A stretch of 64,000 nt of DNA from assembly GCA_019614645.1 (NCBI GenBank), contig JABWDB010000034.1:682001-746000 (forward strand). Direction: 5' to 3'. The notes under the pieces are model-generated. The model did no database searches. It saw only the letters and a program-made list of their open reading frames with translations, and was not told the DNA's origin. The position numbers and the translations under genes are program-made. Positions 43,931 through 58,100 of this stretch are shown here, piece after piece; position 1 is the stretch's first letter; each line of letters starts with the position of its first letter. Source of the DNA: Stratiolaelaps scimitus (Eukaryota; Arthropoda; Arachnida; Mesostigmata; Laelapidae).

Positions 43931-46030
43931 TATCTTACCAATCGGTAAGTTTTCTCTCCCACGACCCTCGTCTGCCTTGCTGCCGGGCAGTCGATATGTG
44001 CGTCCGGACAACATCCTGATGTCGGCGCTCGGCGCTGCAGTCGCAGTCTCATTTGCAGCCTTCGAATACGTATCCTACATTACGAACATCAGGCAAGGGC
44101 CGGTGCGTTGCAGGGGTTCGTTGTTTCGATCAGCCATGAGGTCTGATTAACTCTACCTTGCTGCGTAGTTTCTTTAGAATAGTCTTCCGACTGGTCTTGC
44201 TGCGGACTGCTCTGTTTTCAACCGAAACACTTTCGTTCCACTTGTTCGGGATCGTCAGAACGCGTACAGCGCTCCGATACATCTAGCTCCATTTACCGAC
44301 TTCGACAAGTGTTAAGGAGCGACTTCCCCTCGAATATTGATAGGTATCACTAATCGAGGTTGGCGTGATTTGGTGATATATTATTTATATATATATATAT
44401 AATATAATAAGTTACTAACAAATGATCAATGCCCAATTTCTGAACTAATAGCAATGCTAACGCGGCTGGATCTCTCACTAATTTGAATTTTGTCCCCGAA
44501 GAACTGGTCACTCGCATACGAAACAGTGAGCTTATCGCAGCGCGCCAACATAATATGCTACAGATAAATAATATGCTATAAATCGATAAACGGAGATGCC
44601 GGTAATTTCTTTTGTATCGTAGAGGATAGTGCAAGTCGTTGACCAAACGAGCGGAAACTTCGCAGTTCGTTTGGGTGGATGGTTGACGCCAGAAATCGTT
44701 ATATTGTTCAAGTCATTGTACTCCGAAGATCGGACGGCGTCTCGTTTCAACTGCGCCGTAACTAGACGCTGGGTAGATCGCACCGTTAGTGGCTAATTTA
44801 ATTGTGAGCGGTACAACAGTCACTCAAAGTCCATGTGCCTGCCCTTGGGAAGGAAGCACTTGCACCCGCATAATTTACGAATTGAGATCTACTTACGTAC
44901 GCAGTATACTCGACGCCGACCGTCGAAATGGAACGGGAGGTCGGCTTCGGCACAACAACAACAGAATAAAGAAACCAGTATCGAACATGGTAGCAATGGC
45001 CACCTTTCTCCAGACCGTTGTCAATGCAGTGGGCGGTCTCTAATTATAATGTGATACGAACGAAAATATTGACCGCTGTTTGCAGCTGGCCCCCGGCTCA
45101 TACCAACCATCCAAGCCCCAGCGTCTAGGCAGCCACTTACCTAGGTATGGTATCACCACAAGGCTAAATGGCGGAGGAGGTGAATTCGCATCTAACCGAG
45201 GCCACCACCAGGCGATTCCAATCCGCGACTGGGAACGCGCGGCCCACGACGACGGGCCAACTATCCAAGCTGTGTTGCCAGGCCATTGCAATGCTACCGC
45301 CTCGGCCATCACGGGGACACGTAGGAGATTCTGGAGTTTGAATCGAGCGATCTAAATCGAGGAGTAGGAGGGGTTTTTCAATTGTCTCTTATCTCATCGT
45401 GAATAATTCAGTGGGACGAGCTCTGGCGAATATTGGAGGGAAAAAAAACAAATCTCTATCGACTATCTCTAATTCGATGGGGAGAACTATTTGCTTTTGA
45501 TTGAGAACGACTGTCGAGGGTCGAATGCGCTAAAAGCACATGAAATGAGACTCCCGCATGAACTCGGAAGGGTTCGTATAGAGACGCCAGTGTCTGATCT
45601 CGTCTGTGATCGCTGAGCGGAGTTCTTTTCGGACAGACGTCCTTTTCCATTCGTGAGCTCATTGGTTGATGCAGTCCCGGATACTCCCCTCTAAGACGAA
45701 GCAGCGTCGCGTACCAGTGCATAGGCATGTTGACACATTCAATAGTGAGCAATATGTTTATCTATGCGGTTGCTTGCATTCACAATTACAAAGACCGTGT
45801 GGTGTCCGAAGCTGCTTTCAACGTACATATATATAAATATATTAACACAATCATCATCACCTCCGGACGCTCGAGACTCACTCTCTCATGAAAAATCGAT
45901 CAAGTGAGCTCGAATCAATGGGATCCAAATTCGTGAGGACTCAAGTTACTCATTTATGATAATGATTTTAAAGATAATAATAGTAATAATACTAATATTA
46001 ATCAATATTCTATCTATTCTATTCCCAATC
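43931..46030. other. Intergenic, no gene recognised
   Basis: Short (TA)n near 44386-44402, A-rich runs, and (AAT)n near 45973-46005. An open, basic 91-codon frame at 45080-45355 has no recognised domain. Confidence 0.25.
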
Positions 46031-46033
46031 CGA

Positions 46034-46100
46034 TTTTTTTTGAGAGGAGGAAATTTCCTTCAGACGCACGGACACCACCAGAGACATTTCAATCTCCATA
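46034..46100 (+). repeat. Dispersed repeat shared with 42696-42780
   Basis: Second copy of the TTTTGAGAGGAGGAAATTT repeat. Confidence 0.6.
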
Positions 46101-46899
46101 AAAGCGGGCCCCGATCCAGTGCAATCCACGTCGGTGTACCGTAACACTGACTTGTATTGATCAGGGTGTTTCACAGGGTGCTCAGATCTATTTGCGATTC
46201 CACCAGAACGCCTTCGACGTCGGGTCCCCCGCGCCTCAGCGAAACCAGAGAACGACGCTGGCCTGCTCATTCTCGACACTTCAGTTTGTGTAGATGCATT
46301 GAAATTCTGTTTGGGCATCACGGCCCATTCATATCAGCCCGTGCATTGCCACCCCACAGACGGCTTCTGCGTAGCTTAGTCGATATGGTAGAGCAGCATT
46401 TGTAGGTCGTTCGTCATTGTGGAACTTCTCGTGAAGAAATCGTGTGACAGCTTCGCTGGTCGCCGCGCTGCCAGAGGCAACTCGATGTCCGGGGGTGTGT
46501 CTGCCTCTGCGCCCCACTTCATTCCTGATGAAGGTCGGATAATTCGGATCCGATTAAGTGTGCCACCTACGCCCCACAAATCGCTGTCCGTCCCAGCCTC
46601 CTCCGCCTCCCCCTAAACTACCGCATGGTAAGCACTGCCCCTAGCTAATGCGGCTGTCGGCCGGTCGAGTGGCCTTCAATGTTTAACAACGGCGGACCCT
46701 TCCTCACAACCGGCGTAGGCAAACTCATACGAGACCCTCTCCGGTGGACCCTCTCCCGGCACGACGTTCGAGCGTGGCACCCGTTCGAGCTGGGCCATCG
46801 TCCGCGTGAGCCAAGCCAGTCGTCGCTGCTCTGCCGCGGGAATCGCGGGGCTATACGTACAATCACATAGGTGGATAAATGCCCGCACACGTTCAGCTG

Positions 46900-49800
46900 A
46901 TATCGCCATGAATGATAGTTAACGTCCACGAGTCGCGTCTGAAGATGCGGCATTCGTCTGACGCCGACCTGGCTGGTGAGAATCCGCGCAGGCGAGTGCT
47001 GTGAGTCAGCGATGATGACATCAACGTCATCCTGTGTCCGGTTGTGCTGCTGCTGCTGCTGTTGCTGCTGCTGAAACGGAGGAGCCGGATACCTGCACAG
47101 GTCCCTGCACTGTATCTACTGTGCAGCTAGACTGTTTGGATTCGACGCGGCTGGCACACCACCGCAGGGGTGGAAAGCGCGTGTTCGACACAGCAGGAGT
47201 TTGAGAGAGCGAGACAGAGAGAGCGAGAGAGACAGAGAAAGCGAGAATCTATCAGCAATAGAAAAGGATCCCAGAGCGTCGTCGTCGGCACAAGCTCATC
47301 ATCGTGAAGCTCGTGCGATGCGTCGGCAGACGCTATCCGCAGGACCACCGCGGGACCACTGCCGTCGCTGCCGTTGCGGCCACGGTCGTCGGGGGAAGGA
47401 GGGGGCGGGCCAAAAGCAGAAACGCTACAGTCGCCGCTGCCACTGGAGCCCACCGCCGTTCAGGCTGGCACCATCGTATCCACCAGCACCGGCACGTTAG
47501 CGAGCTCGCCTTGGACCTTGGCAGGGGAGAGCTGCGCGAGCGACGTGGCCACGAGAAGAGAGAGAGAGAGAGAGATAGCGAGAGGAAGAGAGAGAGAAAA
47601 CCGCCAGCCGGAACATTGCCAGCAAAGGCATTGAGCCAGAACCCGCCGTCGGTGTCGGCGACGCATCAGCGGCCGCAGCCGCAGCCAGACGTCAACGTCG
47701 ACGCGGCGGGCGCCGCCACTTGTTTTGTTGTCATTTTCGCCACCGCTGCCGCGATCCCATCGTGGTGCAGCGCGCCGCCTTGAAGTGACGGCGAACGCGC
47801 ACCAGTTGTAGCTAGCTACTTGCCACACGAGCACTGTGAGACGGGCGGCGGCGACGACCGCTCCTACCGTCGCTGGACACCGATTGCGACCCGCAGCATC
47901 GGGCGAGAGCCACGGCTGCGACTCGACAGGGTTCCATCGCGATTTCTGCCGCAGTAGTGCTCTGCCCTGCCAACCGTAGAGCAGATTTGACCGAACGCGG
48001 CCCGAGCTGCTGCGCCTCCTCGTGCTGTTGCTGCTGCTGTTGAAACGTCTGCGGGCCACTCGATCGCTGGACAGCCGGCGAACGGTAGTGGACTAGCGCG
48101 CCCAGTGGCGCGTTCGCCTCCGCGAATTGCTGTGTGCCTACGATTACTATTACGTTGCGTGCGCCGGCTCGACCAGCTCTACTCTGCTGCGGCCTCGAGA
48201 CACACACACACCTATACACATATATACATATATATATATGCATATATGTGTATATATATATATAGTTCTGTCAGAGAAAAGAGAACTGCGCTGTCTGCGG
48301 AGAGAGAGAGAGAGAGAGACAGAGAGCAGGAAAGAGTGTTGCGTGTGCTGATATTGTGGGAGTCAGATCATCGTTAGTTGTCTGGTGGGTCGCGTTGGCG
48401 GCGGCTGTCGATGTTTTGCGTGTCTAACTGGCTGAGAGTGATGGTCGGCGAATACCATTGAAGGTTGGCAGGGTGCGTTCGAATCGTTGGCAGTTGAAGT
48501 ATCGCTCGCATGGTTAAGGGGAGATGCCGCGAAGTGAGGTTCCTCGGGACGATTGTGCTGACTACGAGGCTGCGTAACGTTTTGGATTAAAATCGAGTGG
48601 ATGTGTTCTCCGTTTACGGTGTTGGCCAGTGCCGTTGGTCACATGTGTAGAATTGATGTCCTTTAACATCAGCGTACGGCCGTCCCGCCGATAAGCAATC
48701 CCTTGCGGTTGATCGCTGTTCACACCGTCTCCGTTGTGGGATAACGCCGTTCGTGTCGGCCGGAGTAGAGCGCAACGTGGATCCGGTCCGATCACATCGG
48801 GATCCGTCGCAAAGCGGATTGGTGACAGTAAGGAGACGCCGGCGTGGCCAACCACGAGAAGATTCCGCCGAGCCGCGAATCGACAGCAAGAAACGTGGCA
48901 AGCGCAACAGGTTGACGGGGACGATAACCACGACGTAGAGTGTTGCCCTGTGACAACAACAGGAACGACAACAAGTGGTGGTAATGACAGTGTCATCAGT
49001 GGCCGTTGGAATCGAAGTCGAGAGTGGGCGCTTCTAAGCAAGAGGAAGAGCCAGGGTCAGTGAGTTCTAGGGAGAGGCGGGGAGAGATAGAGAGAGCGAG
49101 AAGCAGAGTCTCAACACTGAAAAGGAGAAACAGGCCACCGACAGGCCATTGCAGAGGACAGGCCATAATCACTCGGATACACGGTCGTGGAAACAGATCG
49201 CCGAATGGATAGATATCTGATCTGCTAGTTTGTTGGGGACAGCTGCTGATGCTGCTGCTCCTCTTACTGTTGATGCTGCGTGTATCTAACACGGGAATGA
49301 CTTAGGCAAATGTAGGCCGTGAATATAACCTGGGCTCCCGAAGGATTGATTGACAGCGAGGCTTGTTGTGAGGGGGCAGACGCTACAACGTCCGAGAGCT
49401 CATCACAAATCGGATTGCTAAGCAAATGTGGTTAATTGGTAGGCAACGTGATAGCCTTTGGTACGGGCGGCGGTCAGGTGGTCGGTCGGTCGGTCGGTCG
49501 CTTGGTTGGTTGGTCTGGCTGGCCTGGCATGCGTAGTGTACCCAAACAGTGTACAGTTCAACTGTGATACGTTGCTATACGACAACACCTGATGACGTCT
49601 GAGAGCTGCTTGTGTATACAGTGTAGCTACAGCACATTACAGCAGGATACAGTACGGAGTCGGCAACAATCGAACAGATAAGTGTCTCTGTTATGACCCA
49701 TAACGATTCCCTGGGGTGGTAGCCCGTTTGCCTGCATCTCGCTGTCACCAATCGTGTCGATTCGGTCCTGGTGAACCCTACCCTCGACCGGGCTCGAATT

Positions 49801-50700
49801 TATGCGGGCGGCACAAAAATCGACACACTCGTACAACGTGAAAGCGGCAACCCCGTCCCCCTGACCCCCTCTTACCGCCGCTACGCCATTGACTCCGTCG
49901 ATAACAGGAACGCAGGCGGGAGTCATCCACGCGGCCATGCGTAAATTTTCTTCACCAACAGTTGCCAATGGTGGAGAAGCCTTGTAGCGGCCAGCAAGTG
50001 TCCCCGCGCCAAAAAGCCAACCGCCACCTGAACACCAAGTCCGGACGGCTGACAGCGGCAGAAGCGATATCAGGTCCCATCTAACCGAGCGTTCGTGTTC
50101 ATAGTGAACCTGCACGAGTGAACGGGCACAATGTACAGCTCGATATCGTGACGATGTCCGCACGAGCCGCGTACAGCGTAGATTCGACGCGATCCAGTAC
50201 GGTGTCGTTGTTACTGCTATAGCGTAGCTAGTGTCGTGATAGCTGTGCTCGAAAAGGAATAACGGGCAGGCAAAGAGATATGTGTGGAGTGCTATAAACG
50301 GCAGTGATTGCTGTGAGTGCGTGACGGTAAAGGCCAGTAAAAAACCTGACTGAAATGTTCTATTTACGGCAGGAAGGAGCCAAGGGAAAAATCTCGAGAT
50401 GCTGACAACACTGTGGAGTTGATCTTGCCTCGTCGATGTACTCGATACATGGATCTCTATAGTGGATAGTGTTTCTTCATTGATTCGGCTACTGGCCCCT
50501 CCCTTCTCCTAGTGGATACCCTGGGGACGTTCGACGTTGGACACGATACGAGGACGACGGGTGACGTGAGCCGGGCGAAATTACCGAGGAGGAGATATTA
50601 GACACTCCACCGCTTACGCGTTTGTGGTGAGCCCAATAGTTCGTAGTAGTACTAGTAGCAGTAATAGTGGTAGTACACATTGGGTAAATTGGGTGCCACT
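46900..50700. promoter_or_regulatory. CpG-rich, low-complexity stretch; possible promoter/5' UTR
   Basis: Base composition shifts to GC- and CpG-rich compared with flanks, and stop codons become sparse in several frames on both strands, giving many long but mutually overlapping frames. Simple repeats cluster here: CTG/TTG at 47047-47073, GA tracts near 47205-47235, 47557-47600 and 48299-48320, CA/TA at 48201-48264, and GGTC repeats near 49471-49500. Such regions often hold promoters and long 5' UTR exons of regulatory genes in arthropods. No initiator, coding start or known domain can be fixed, so this is a compositional call only. Confidence 0.35.
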
Positions 50701-52940
50701 ATATTATAATACGTGAGGTGAGAACAACTGTACATTAGACGATATTGTACATTGTGAAATGTGGACTAATTAATGACTTCGACTGTCTTATCTTGAATGT
50801 CTTGGTGAACGTACGCGTGCATACACACACACACATATATACTACACTCATCTAGAATATCGTACAGATCATGATGAGGTGGATTTGGTGGATTGACAGG
50901 TTCGTAGTTGAACTCTATATCCGACTAGAGAAAGATGAACACTTAAGATCGAGCGAATACAATCGTCGGGGCGTCGACGTAAACGAAAGTCTACAAGAAC
51001 AGATTTGTGGATTGTATGGTATATTTATCGATTATATAGCACATTCGAAAGGTGCCAACCTTCAGCCTTTCGGTTAAGCTTAGGTAGATCGCTCGTTTCA
51101 TCCAATGTCAAATATTGATTATGGTGATGCGCTTTCCAATGTGGATTATGTCTAATCAAAAGCTCATTGATGCTCGGTCCAAATGGACATCCTCATATGC
51201 TAAGTTAACCCAGTTCACAGGCGATCATGTTGGGATCGCCCGCGCACAAAAAACTAGCTCTGTGATCGTTGTCTCTGACAATGCGAAGGATGATATCCAT
51301 TCTGGCATAAATTGTCTGTGACAGGACAATACATCGGGGATCATTTATAGTTTACCAGAGCCACTATTCCCATCAGCCGTGATGTTATTGGTCGAATGAC
51401 GCTATCGACAGACGCCGGCGTTCGTTCGCCATGACCATCCCGGTCCATCGTGGCTGAGAATAGAGACAACTCAAGGAGTTCACTTCCGAGAGACAAGAAG
51501 CATTAAAATACTCGTGGACATCGTTCGTGTGGAAGATGCATCACCCTTGGGCAGAGTGGTCGTTTCGGATCTTGAATCCGGCCAACGGATTAATCCAACG
51601 GATTATGCGATCACGTCTGTTAGAAATTAGACGGTCTAGCCTGCCTCAGCCGAGGGGGACAGTACCGAAATGAACCTGTTTGATCCGAATCAATAGAGCT
51701 GCCTAGAATCTCAAGTCGAACGGCATCGACTTGCTTGGATGGTCTCCGTATAGGGTGTTCACCGCGCTCGGACGACTGCATAACGTCCGGCAGGTTTTCG
51801 GCGACCGTTACGGCCACGGTTTGGGTCTGATGCATGACGATAGCGGGACGAGGTGGTACGTCTTGTCAGCTACTCCAGCCGGCTGTCCCGGCTTAGACCG
51901 ACACGTCACGGGGCATCCTCGAAGGGGCAATGCTCGGACATACATATGTGTCCCCCGAGGGTACCCAAAACCCTTGGCACGGCCTGGCGAAGTATTGTGT
52001 ACGTTCAGTAACGGAGTCGTCAGATATCGACGTCTCGTGGGCTCACAGAACAGGACAGAATGGGCCTGTCTCGCCCGCGGCGCCACTCTAATAACGGCCC
52101 TTCGACTAAGTGACAGAGGACCTTCCATCAAACCAATGTCTAGAAGCTCCAGATATCGTTAGCTAAATAGTACTAGCCGTGATCGACAATGAGATTATTA
52201 TTAGAAATGCCATTATTCAGAAATTATCACAATAATTGGCAGTAGCTTTATGTTTTAATTTTTGTCTTGAGCTGTGTCTCTACGTACAATAGTAGATATT
52301 TCATTTCTCTTCTGGGTGTCATCATGGGAGTCCAGTTAAACTGAGGATCAGGGGAATATCTCACGAGCAAGATACACAACGAGCCCAACCACCGGCGTCC
52401 GCCGAACAGCGATATTATGTCATGCGTATATTTAACTGTTAGCTGTGTTAACCTCTCCTGGTATAGCGCCAGGACGAGGTTGTTTACCTCGATATACTCT
52501 GTTCGTACCCGTGAAAGCTAGTAAATATCGAAGTGATCTTTTTCCCAATTCGTAATATTCAGCATAATATATATATTTATATATATATATATCGCATGCA
52601 TGCTGTCTATTTTAATGTCATCCAAGTACACTAAGCTGTTCGGACCGATACCTAGCGTACGAAGCAAGATACTCAGTAGGGTCAGCTCGCATTATCTAGC
52701 TGACCGTATACAGTGATCCTACTCTATTAAAACGCGCCGTATAATATACTATAATGAATTCATAAGCTCCTCCATGCAAACATATCATTACATACAGATA
52801 CACACACACACATATATATATATGCATGAGTAAATTCAGAGTCATTTCACCTCCTTCGAATGCCGGGTGTTCCACCTACGACGTCTAACAGGAGAGATCA
52901 GTACAAAGTGTCCCTCAGACAAGCAAACCAAAGAAACATA
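50701..52940. other. Intergenic, no gene recognised
   Basis: An open 143-codon plus-strand frame at 51731-52162 overlaps a 107-codon frame on the other strand; neither shows a known motif. CA and TA tracts occur near 50825-50840 and 52564-52592. Confidence 0.25.
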
Positions 52941-52944
52941 TTCA

Positions 52945-52984
52945 CGGCTGACTCATAACCAACATTCAACGTCCACGGTGCTAC
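52945..52984 (-). repeat. SINE family 2 fragment
   Basis: CACGGCTGACTCATAACCAA and CATTCAACGTCCACGGTGCT match the 3' end of family 2. Confidence 0.45.
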
Positions 52985-53492
52985 AAGAAACAAAGAGCTC
53001 CATTTAAGCGATAACCACCTCGATCGCGGTACTTGCCAATTGACAGTCTGTGCGCCTCATTTCGACTGTACACGAAAACAAGGTAGAGACACATTTCTGT
53101 AGCGTTAAACGGCATTGGCCTTCAACGCGATTTCATGGACGTACCCGCCGTCTTGATTCGACCACGCCGTTGTATGCTACATTCGGACGGTGAATACGGC
53201 CAACGAAAACAGATGCCATAGCTGCTATGGGTCCCGAGTGTCAGCGTGTGTCGTCGCTCGCTGCGGATATTGTGTTACACGTTTATCTTACTTTATCATT
53301 ATTGCCGCTGAGGATGCGAACGATGGCACTGAGGCGAGACTGTTGCTATGATTGCTCAAGAGCTCCACAGGAGAATTGGTCGGTGGTAATTGTGAGGGGG
53401 AGGTGGACAGGCATAAAAGCGTTTTGCGTGAATCATTGATATATAATAGTCTTGTCAGTTGTTCGATTTGCTTGTTTTCTAGCGACCGCACC

Positions 53493-53493
<1 letters not shown>

Positions 53494-53583
<90 letters not shown>

Positions 53584-53592
53584 TATATACAT
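53494..53592. repeat. Long (TA)n microsatellite
   Basis: About 95 bases of nearly uninterrupted TA with single CATA variants, the longest TA tract in the window. Confidence 0.9.
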
Positions 53593-55110
53593 GTAATATT
53601 ACTCAGTATGGTGTACCAGGCCGATTGTCGTACATTTTTATGCGCTTCCTCAAAGCGGCCAATTCAGTAGCTGCCAGTAAGCCAGCGAGATATTTTACTA
53701 TCGAATATTGCCCCTGCTTTATGGTGTACCAGCCTTGACCAGGCATGACAATACTCTTGCTACCGTCTGCCCGTCTGGTCTTCTTCAATTCCTTTGTCGG
53801 TATCCAACGGCATTTTGTCGGCGAGTGGGCACTTCAGCCGTCTTTGAGGGGAGGATTCGACACACGGCTGCTTCCGCCTGACTAAAAGCCAAGACTTAAG
53901 TGGTCATTAACAGGGCCACGATTCGAATCAGTCGAAAGCTTTTCCTTAGTTTTTTTTCTCTTTGTTTTACATTGATCCCTCGTTAGGATGGTCAGGCCTT
54001 ATGTGCCTTAAGGCCTTAGGCAGCTTGGTGCGGCTTCGTTTCTACAATTGTGGTTGTAAAGCGAGTAGTTGGCGGAGTGGAGCAAATTTAGCATGAACGC
54101 ATGAATACAACTGCATCGAGATGCAGTGAGAATGCCTACCTACATGATAATCAACGCGAACGGCGATGCGCTGTCGTTTATTGACTGTATGATAGTTTTT
54201 CGTGTGGCCACCGCTCATCGTGGGAGAAAGCGGATTGTTGACTGCCTTGAACGTCGACGGTGATCTTTTCGACTATCTTGCCCGGTTGCCGGTTCTGTGC
54301 GTTCCGTGTATAATATGACGCCTAATCTGAGCGGCTGACGTCAGATCAGCAACGGCGTAACAGATCTGACGGCGTACGGCCGCATCACAGCGCTCCAGAC
54401 GACAGCTAGGGGCACTATGATGCGGCGCAATGCTCTTCGTACGTGTCCATTTTTTTGAGCCTCACAACAACGTCGAAGGACAGCATGTTGCCCTGGCTGT
54501 TTAATCTGAGCCTTATAATAGAACAGAAGAATAGTGATGTTGGCAGTTAGCGCCGGCAGCAGCTCGCGATGAAGCTAGCTTTGGGATTGTTGTTCGAAAA
54601 TGATAAAACCAATCGAATCTCGGATTAAATAGTGGGTGATATACTATGCGCCCATGGTGAACGTGGAATATGCCGATTTATTGCCTACTTGTTTTTTGCA
54701 ATCACCGTAGTCGTCGAAAGATCTAACCGACGGCCAACAACCTTCGAAACACCATTTGTCATAAGAGAACTCAGCCGCCATGCTCTTGCGCACCGCTTGC
54801 CTGCAGTCTGGGGCTCACTACGTCGCGAAATTAGAACCCTTACATCATCAAAGGTGTTTGCGCGGGAGGTCAGGAAGATCGTTTGTAAATAATTTAGAGG
54901 TGTCCTTTGGGGTATACTATAATGAAACGAAACAGAGAAAGTCTGTTTATTTATAATTGCGATTAATGCATAGACTGAATATAATTTGTGTGGGCGTTGC
55001 CCCTTGTATACTGTTACTTTTATGATAATCAAAAAATTGATGTAAATAATGCCGTTTCCAGAAATCGGTAGCATTTGAAATAATCCATGAGACTACACTT
55101 TTTCGCTATT
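53593..55110. other. Intergenic, no gene recognised
   Basis: No repeat or exon identified with confidence. Confidence 0.25.
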
Positions 55111-55111
55111 G

Positions 55112-55175
55112 TTTTTACGAGAACTTAAGCGTTGCGATAAGACTGCAGTTCCGTTAATAAACCAAACCTTGCATT
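55112..55175 (+). repeat. SINE family 1 tail fragment
   Basis: GAGAACTTAAGCGTTGCG, CTGCAGTTCCGTTAATAAACC and AAACCTTGC follow the 3' end of family 1. Confidence 0.5.
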
Positions 55176-55376
55176 GTATTGCAATTGAATTAAAACAGAC
55201 GATTTATATTCGAATTGACATGGTGTATTGGTTTAGTAAGTAATTGCAGTTTTGCTATACTTAAGTTTTCTATATGTCTGTGTTTTGAGTGTCGATCTCA
55301 CTGCGTCTGTATGCCTGTGCTCAAGCTCTCTAAATAGATACAATAAGTGGACGAGCTCGCCAGACTCGACAGAATC

Positions 55377-55420
55377 AAAATCACTATAATTAGCAAATAG
55401 AATCACTATAATTAGCAAAT
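55377..55420 (+). repeat. Short tandem duplication (22 bp x 2)
   Basis: AATCACTATAATTAGCAAAT occurs twice in a row. Confidence 0.7.
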
Positions 55421-55556
55421 CATTGTATAAAGGTAATACTATGCATCTTTTGATGTTTAATTTTTTATCACCTTTGTGTGTGTGTGTGTTGTTATTTGCT
55501 TGCCATAGTTAGGAACTATTGTACTTATGTATCCGCTTCAGCCATCTATATCACCG

Positions 55557-55722
55557 AAAAAGTAAATTTTCCAGGCTGGCTCTCACGTCGACAGTACAAC
55601 TGCTCTGGGCATTCATGCTACATAAGACGAACAACCCCTTAAAAAAAAGCAAATGTACAACGGCGGGGATCGTGCCAATCCTCCGATTGCAAGGCGCATA
55701 CGAATGCACCAGCACTCCGCCA
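55557..55722 (-). repeat. SINE family 2 copy
   Basis: Same layout as 43451-43630: 3' AAGTAAATTTTCCAGGCTGG, body CATTCATGCTACATAAGACG, and a tRNA-like head read on the minus strand as GGCGGAGTGCTGGTGCATTC. The B-box is damaged (GCACGATCCCCG). Confidence 0.7.
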
Positions 55723-56299
55723 GGCTCCGAATCTATGTTACGTGGTGATTTCAACCGGACACTACCCGGGGCTACAACTCCTCCGCGTGCCCCCACGGCA
55801 ACCCCGCTCGATAATATGTATACATGTGCAAGTTATGTATCAACTTCTTCATTGGCGACGATAATGAAGACGAGAGAGGTCACGCCCTCCGATAGAAGCC
55901 CAATGTGTCCTATTTCGGATGTTCACATCGTTCTGTGGAAGATGTGGATCTTTCTCTCGACATTTGCCATTGGAATGCCGCTATATGGAGAAGTATCGAG
56001 AGATCTCTCACGGGACAAGAACTAAGGGCCGCACAGCCGCAAATGATGGCCGATAGATGGGGCGGAACATTTGACATTGTGTACGAGTATAGCAGAAACA
56101 AAGACGACGCACCCTACACGATTTGCCAGCAAGAACCATGCGACCATCAGCGAGGTGGTCCTCGAATTTTTCAGATTAAAATCTCTGAACAGTGAAATTA
56201 TAGTTAAGCGTGAGCCAGATGATTATTATTTTTTTGCTAATTATTGCTTTACAATCTACCAAACTGCTCAGCCTAGTTTCAGCTAGTACCAGCAGTTTC

Positions 56300-56450
56300 A
56301 ACTACGCGCAGAGTCCTTCCTTCTGCAGCGGCTTTCCCTCGCTGAGAGGTAAAGAGAGGCAATGCTATCGCCTCCCTGGGAGAGGACCATGACCTCAGCC
56401 CTCGGCCTGATACGCCTGCCCCCAACTGCGTCACTAATTATTGTATATAT
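56300..56450 (+). pseudogene. 3' end fragment of the endonuclease-type LINE family
   Basis: AGAGTCCTTCCTTCTGCAGC and AAAGAGAGGCAATGCTATCG correspond to the SFLLQRLSLAVQRGNAI segment of the 16938-17950 copy, with stops. Only the last part of the ORF and some 3' UTR remain. Confidence 0.6.
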
Positions 56451-57690
56451 TAAAACACACACAAAAAAAAAGTACTGATCTGCGTACGCTCTCTCCACAG
56501 CAGTAGCAGCACATTAACTTCAAATGACTTCCCATTCAGAAGCGGCATTCGCCAGCGGCAAATCCCATCGCGCTTATTTCACTTTTATTCAGCAGCTTGC
56601 TTCGATCCCACTGCGGCGTATAGCTCGGCTGTTGCTGTTCTCGAATCAAAGCGATCTCGGCCACTGCGGGCAAACCGCAGCCAAAAAGCCGAACAGTGAA
56701 CTAATATCCCAACCATTCTCGACAGTGTCCGTAATGGATGCTCGCATCGGAAACGATATCGCCAAATGACGCAATAGAGCATGACTGGAAGTCGAACGTA
56801 CACAATATTATACACTACATATACCTATACACATCGGCGGGGTATGAGTCAATGTGCATCGACTTGGCCAATCGATCGACTACTTCTAGCTGGGTTGTTC
56901 TTTTGATCGTTTTGTCTAACTGTCCACATTAACATATTTCGATAGGCGTCAGCCTCGAGATTCGATTACTGTGAGACGGACACAGGCAGAGATTCCCTCG
57001 GCCTGGCGAATCCGATCGTTCGTGCGGTTTGTATACGTACTGTATACGCGCACACCTCGCACAATTCTGGATGACTAGAAATCTCTGGTAGCCCTTCCCT
57101 GATCATGACGCGGAGCAGTTGTGTGCTGAACAGATCAGCCGGCAGAGGCGTATGCGCGCGCGATCGTCAGAACGGCGACACAGAACGCCGATAGTATGGG
57201 CGTTATCTCGACTTTGCTGGTACATGCATGTAAGCATAGCATTGACATCGTGTTGACAACGGGGGACGACGCTTTTCTTCGTCGATTTTCGCCACTCAAC
57301 TCGTCAGCGTATTTGATATTGGTCGACCCGCGTAGCGGTTCTTCTCGCGTGTATGTGTACGTCGATGTAGGCATTGCCTCAGTAGACTATAAATATCTGC
57401 ATACGACTGTCGAACAGCTGTCTAAGTGTATCTTCGCGGGGCGACGAGGTCGTATGGCGACCACGTACATCTTGAAGCGTCGACAGAGACGCCGGAAGTA
57501 CGCGTGAGCATAGGGGGTAGCTTGGCAAGGGCGTACGCACTTGGCTATTGCAGTGTTACTAAATGCTACGGCGGTATACGTACATCGGCTAGATAGACCA
57601 CGAGCGCGGACCCGTAAAGAAGCCGGCTGAACTCGGCAAGCTTCCTGTTTTTCCACAGTAGCCAAAACAACCCGGGCGAATGTTAATCGT
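56451..57690. other. Intergenic, no gene recognised
   Basis: No repeat family or exon identified. Confidence 0.25.
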
Positions 57691-58100
57691 CTCTCCCTCT
57701 CTCTCTCTCGATCTTAATCTCTTGAGTCTACTTTGTAGTCTCTCCGGTTTTTTGTATCCTTCCTTGTGTCGTTGTTGTTGTTGCTGTTAGCGGCGTGCGT
57801 TGTAAACTTTGCAAGTATTACCACCTGTTTTGCAGCAGACGACCGACCCCTCAGTTGCGAGGGCTGATTCTAGCAGCAGCAGCAGCAGCAGCAACAGCAG
57901 TTGCTGATTACACCAAGATGCCTAAAGACTTGCCTGCTATTTTGTCTAACCTGCCTCGGAGATCTGCTCCCAGCGCAGGCGGGCGGGCGGAAAACGAACG
58001 ACGCAATTTAAGCGGACGATCGTCTCGCGTGTTGGGCGAGTTTTTCTTCGAAAAAATCCTAGGTCGTCTAACGGTCCGGTCGGCCATTCGTTGTTAGATT
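57691..58100 (+). other. Possible 5' UTR/first exon with CAG repeat
   Basis: CT tract (57692-57710), GTT repeat (57770-57787), and a CAG repeat (about 57871-57899) after a CTGTTTTGCAG that could be an acceptor. An ATG at 57918 with AAG before it opens 59 codons (MPKDLPAILSNLPRRSAPS) to a TAG. No domain recognised. Composition resembles 47-50 kb. Speculative. Confidence 0.25.

Noticed and set aside
47127..50163. Many 100-199-codon frames on both strands at 47-50 kb
   Set aside because: They overlap each other in a CpG-rich, repeat-rich stretch and show no motifs; expected from composition.
51731..52162. 143-codon plus-strand open frame
   Set aside because: No motif recognised and an equally long frame lies on the opposite strand.
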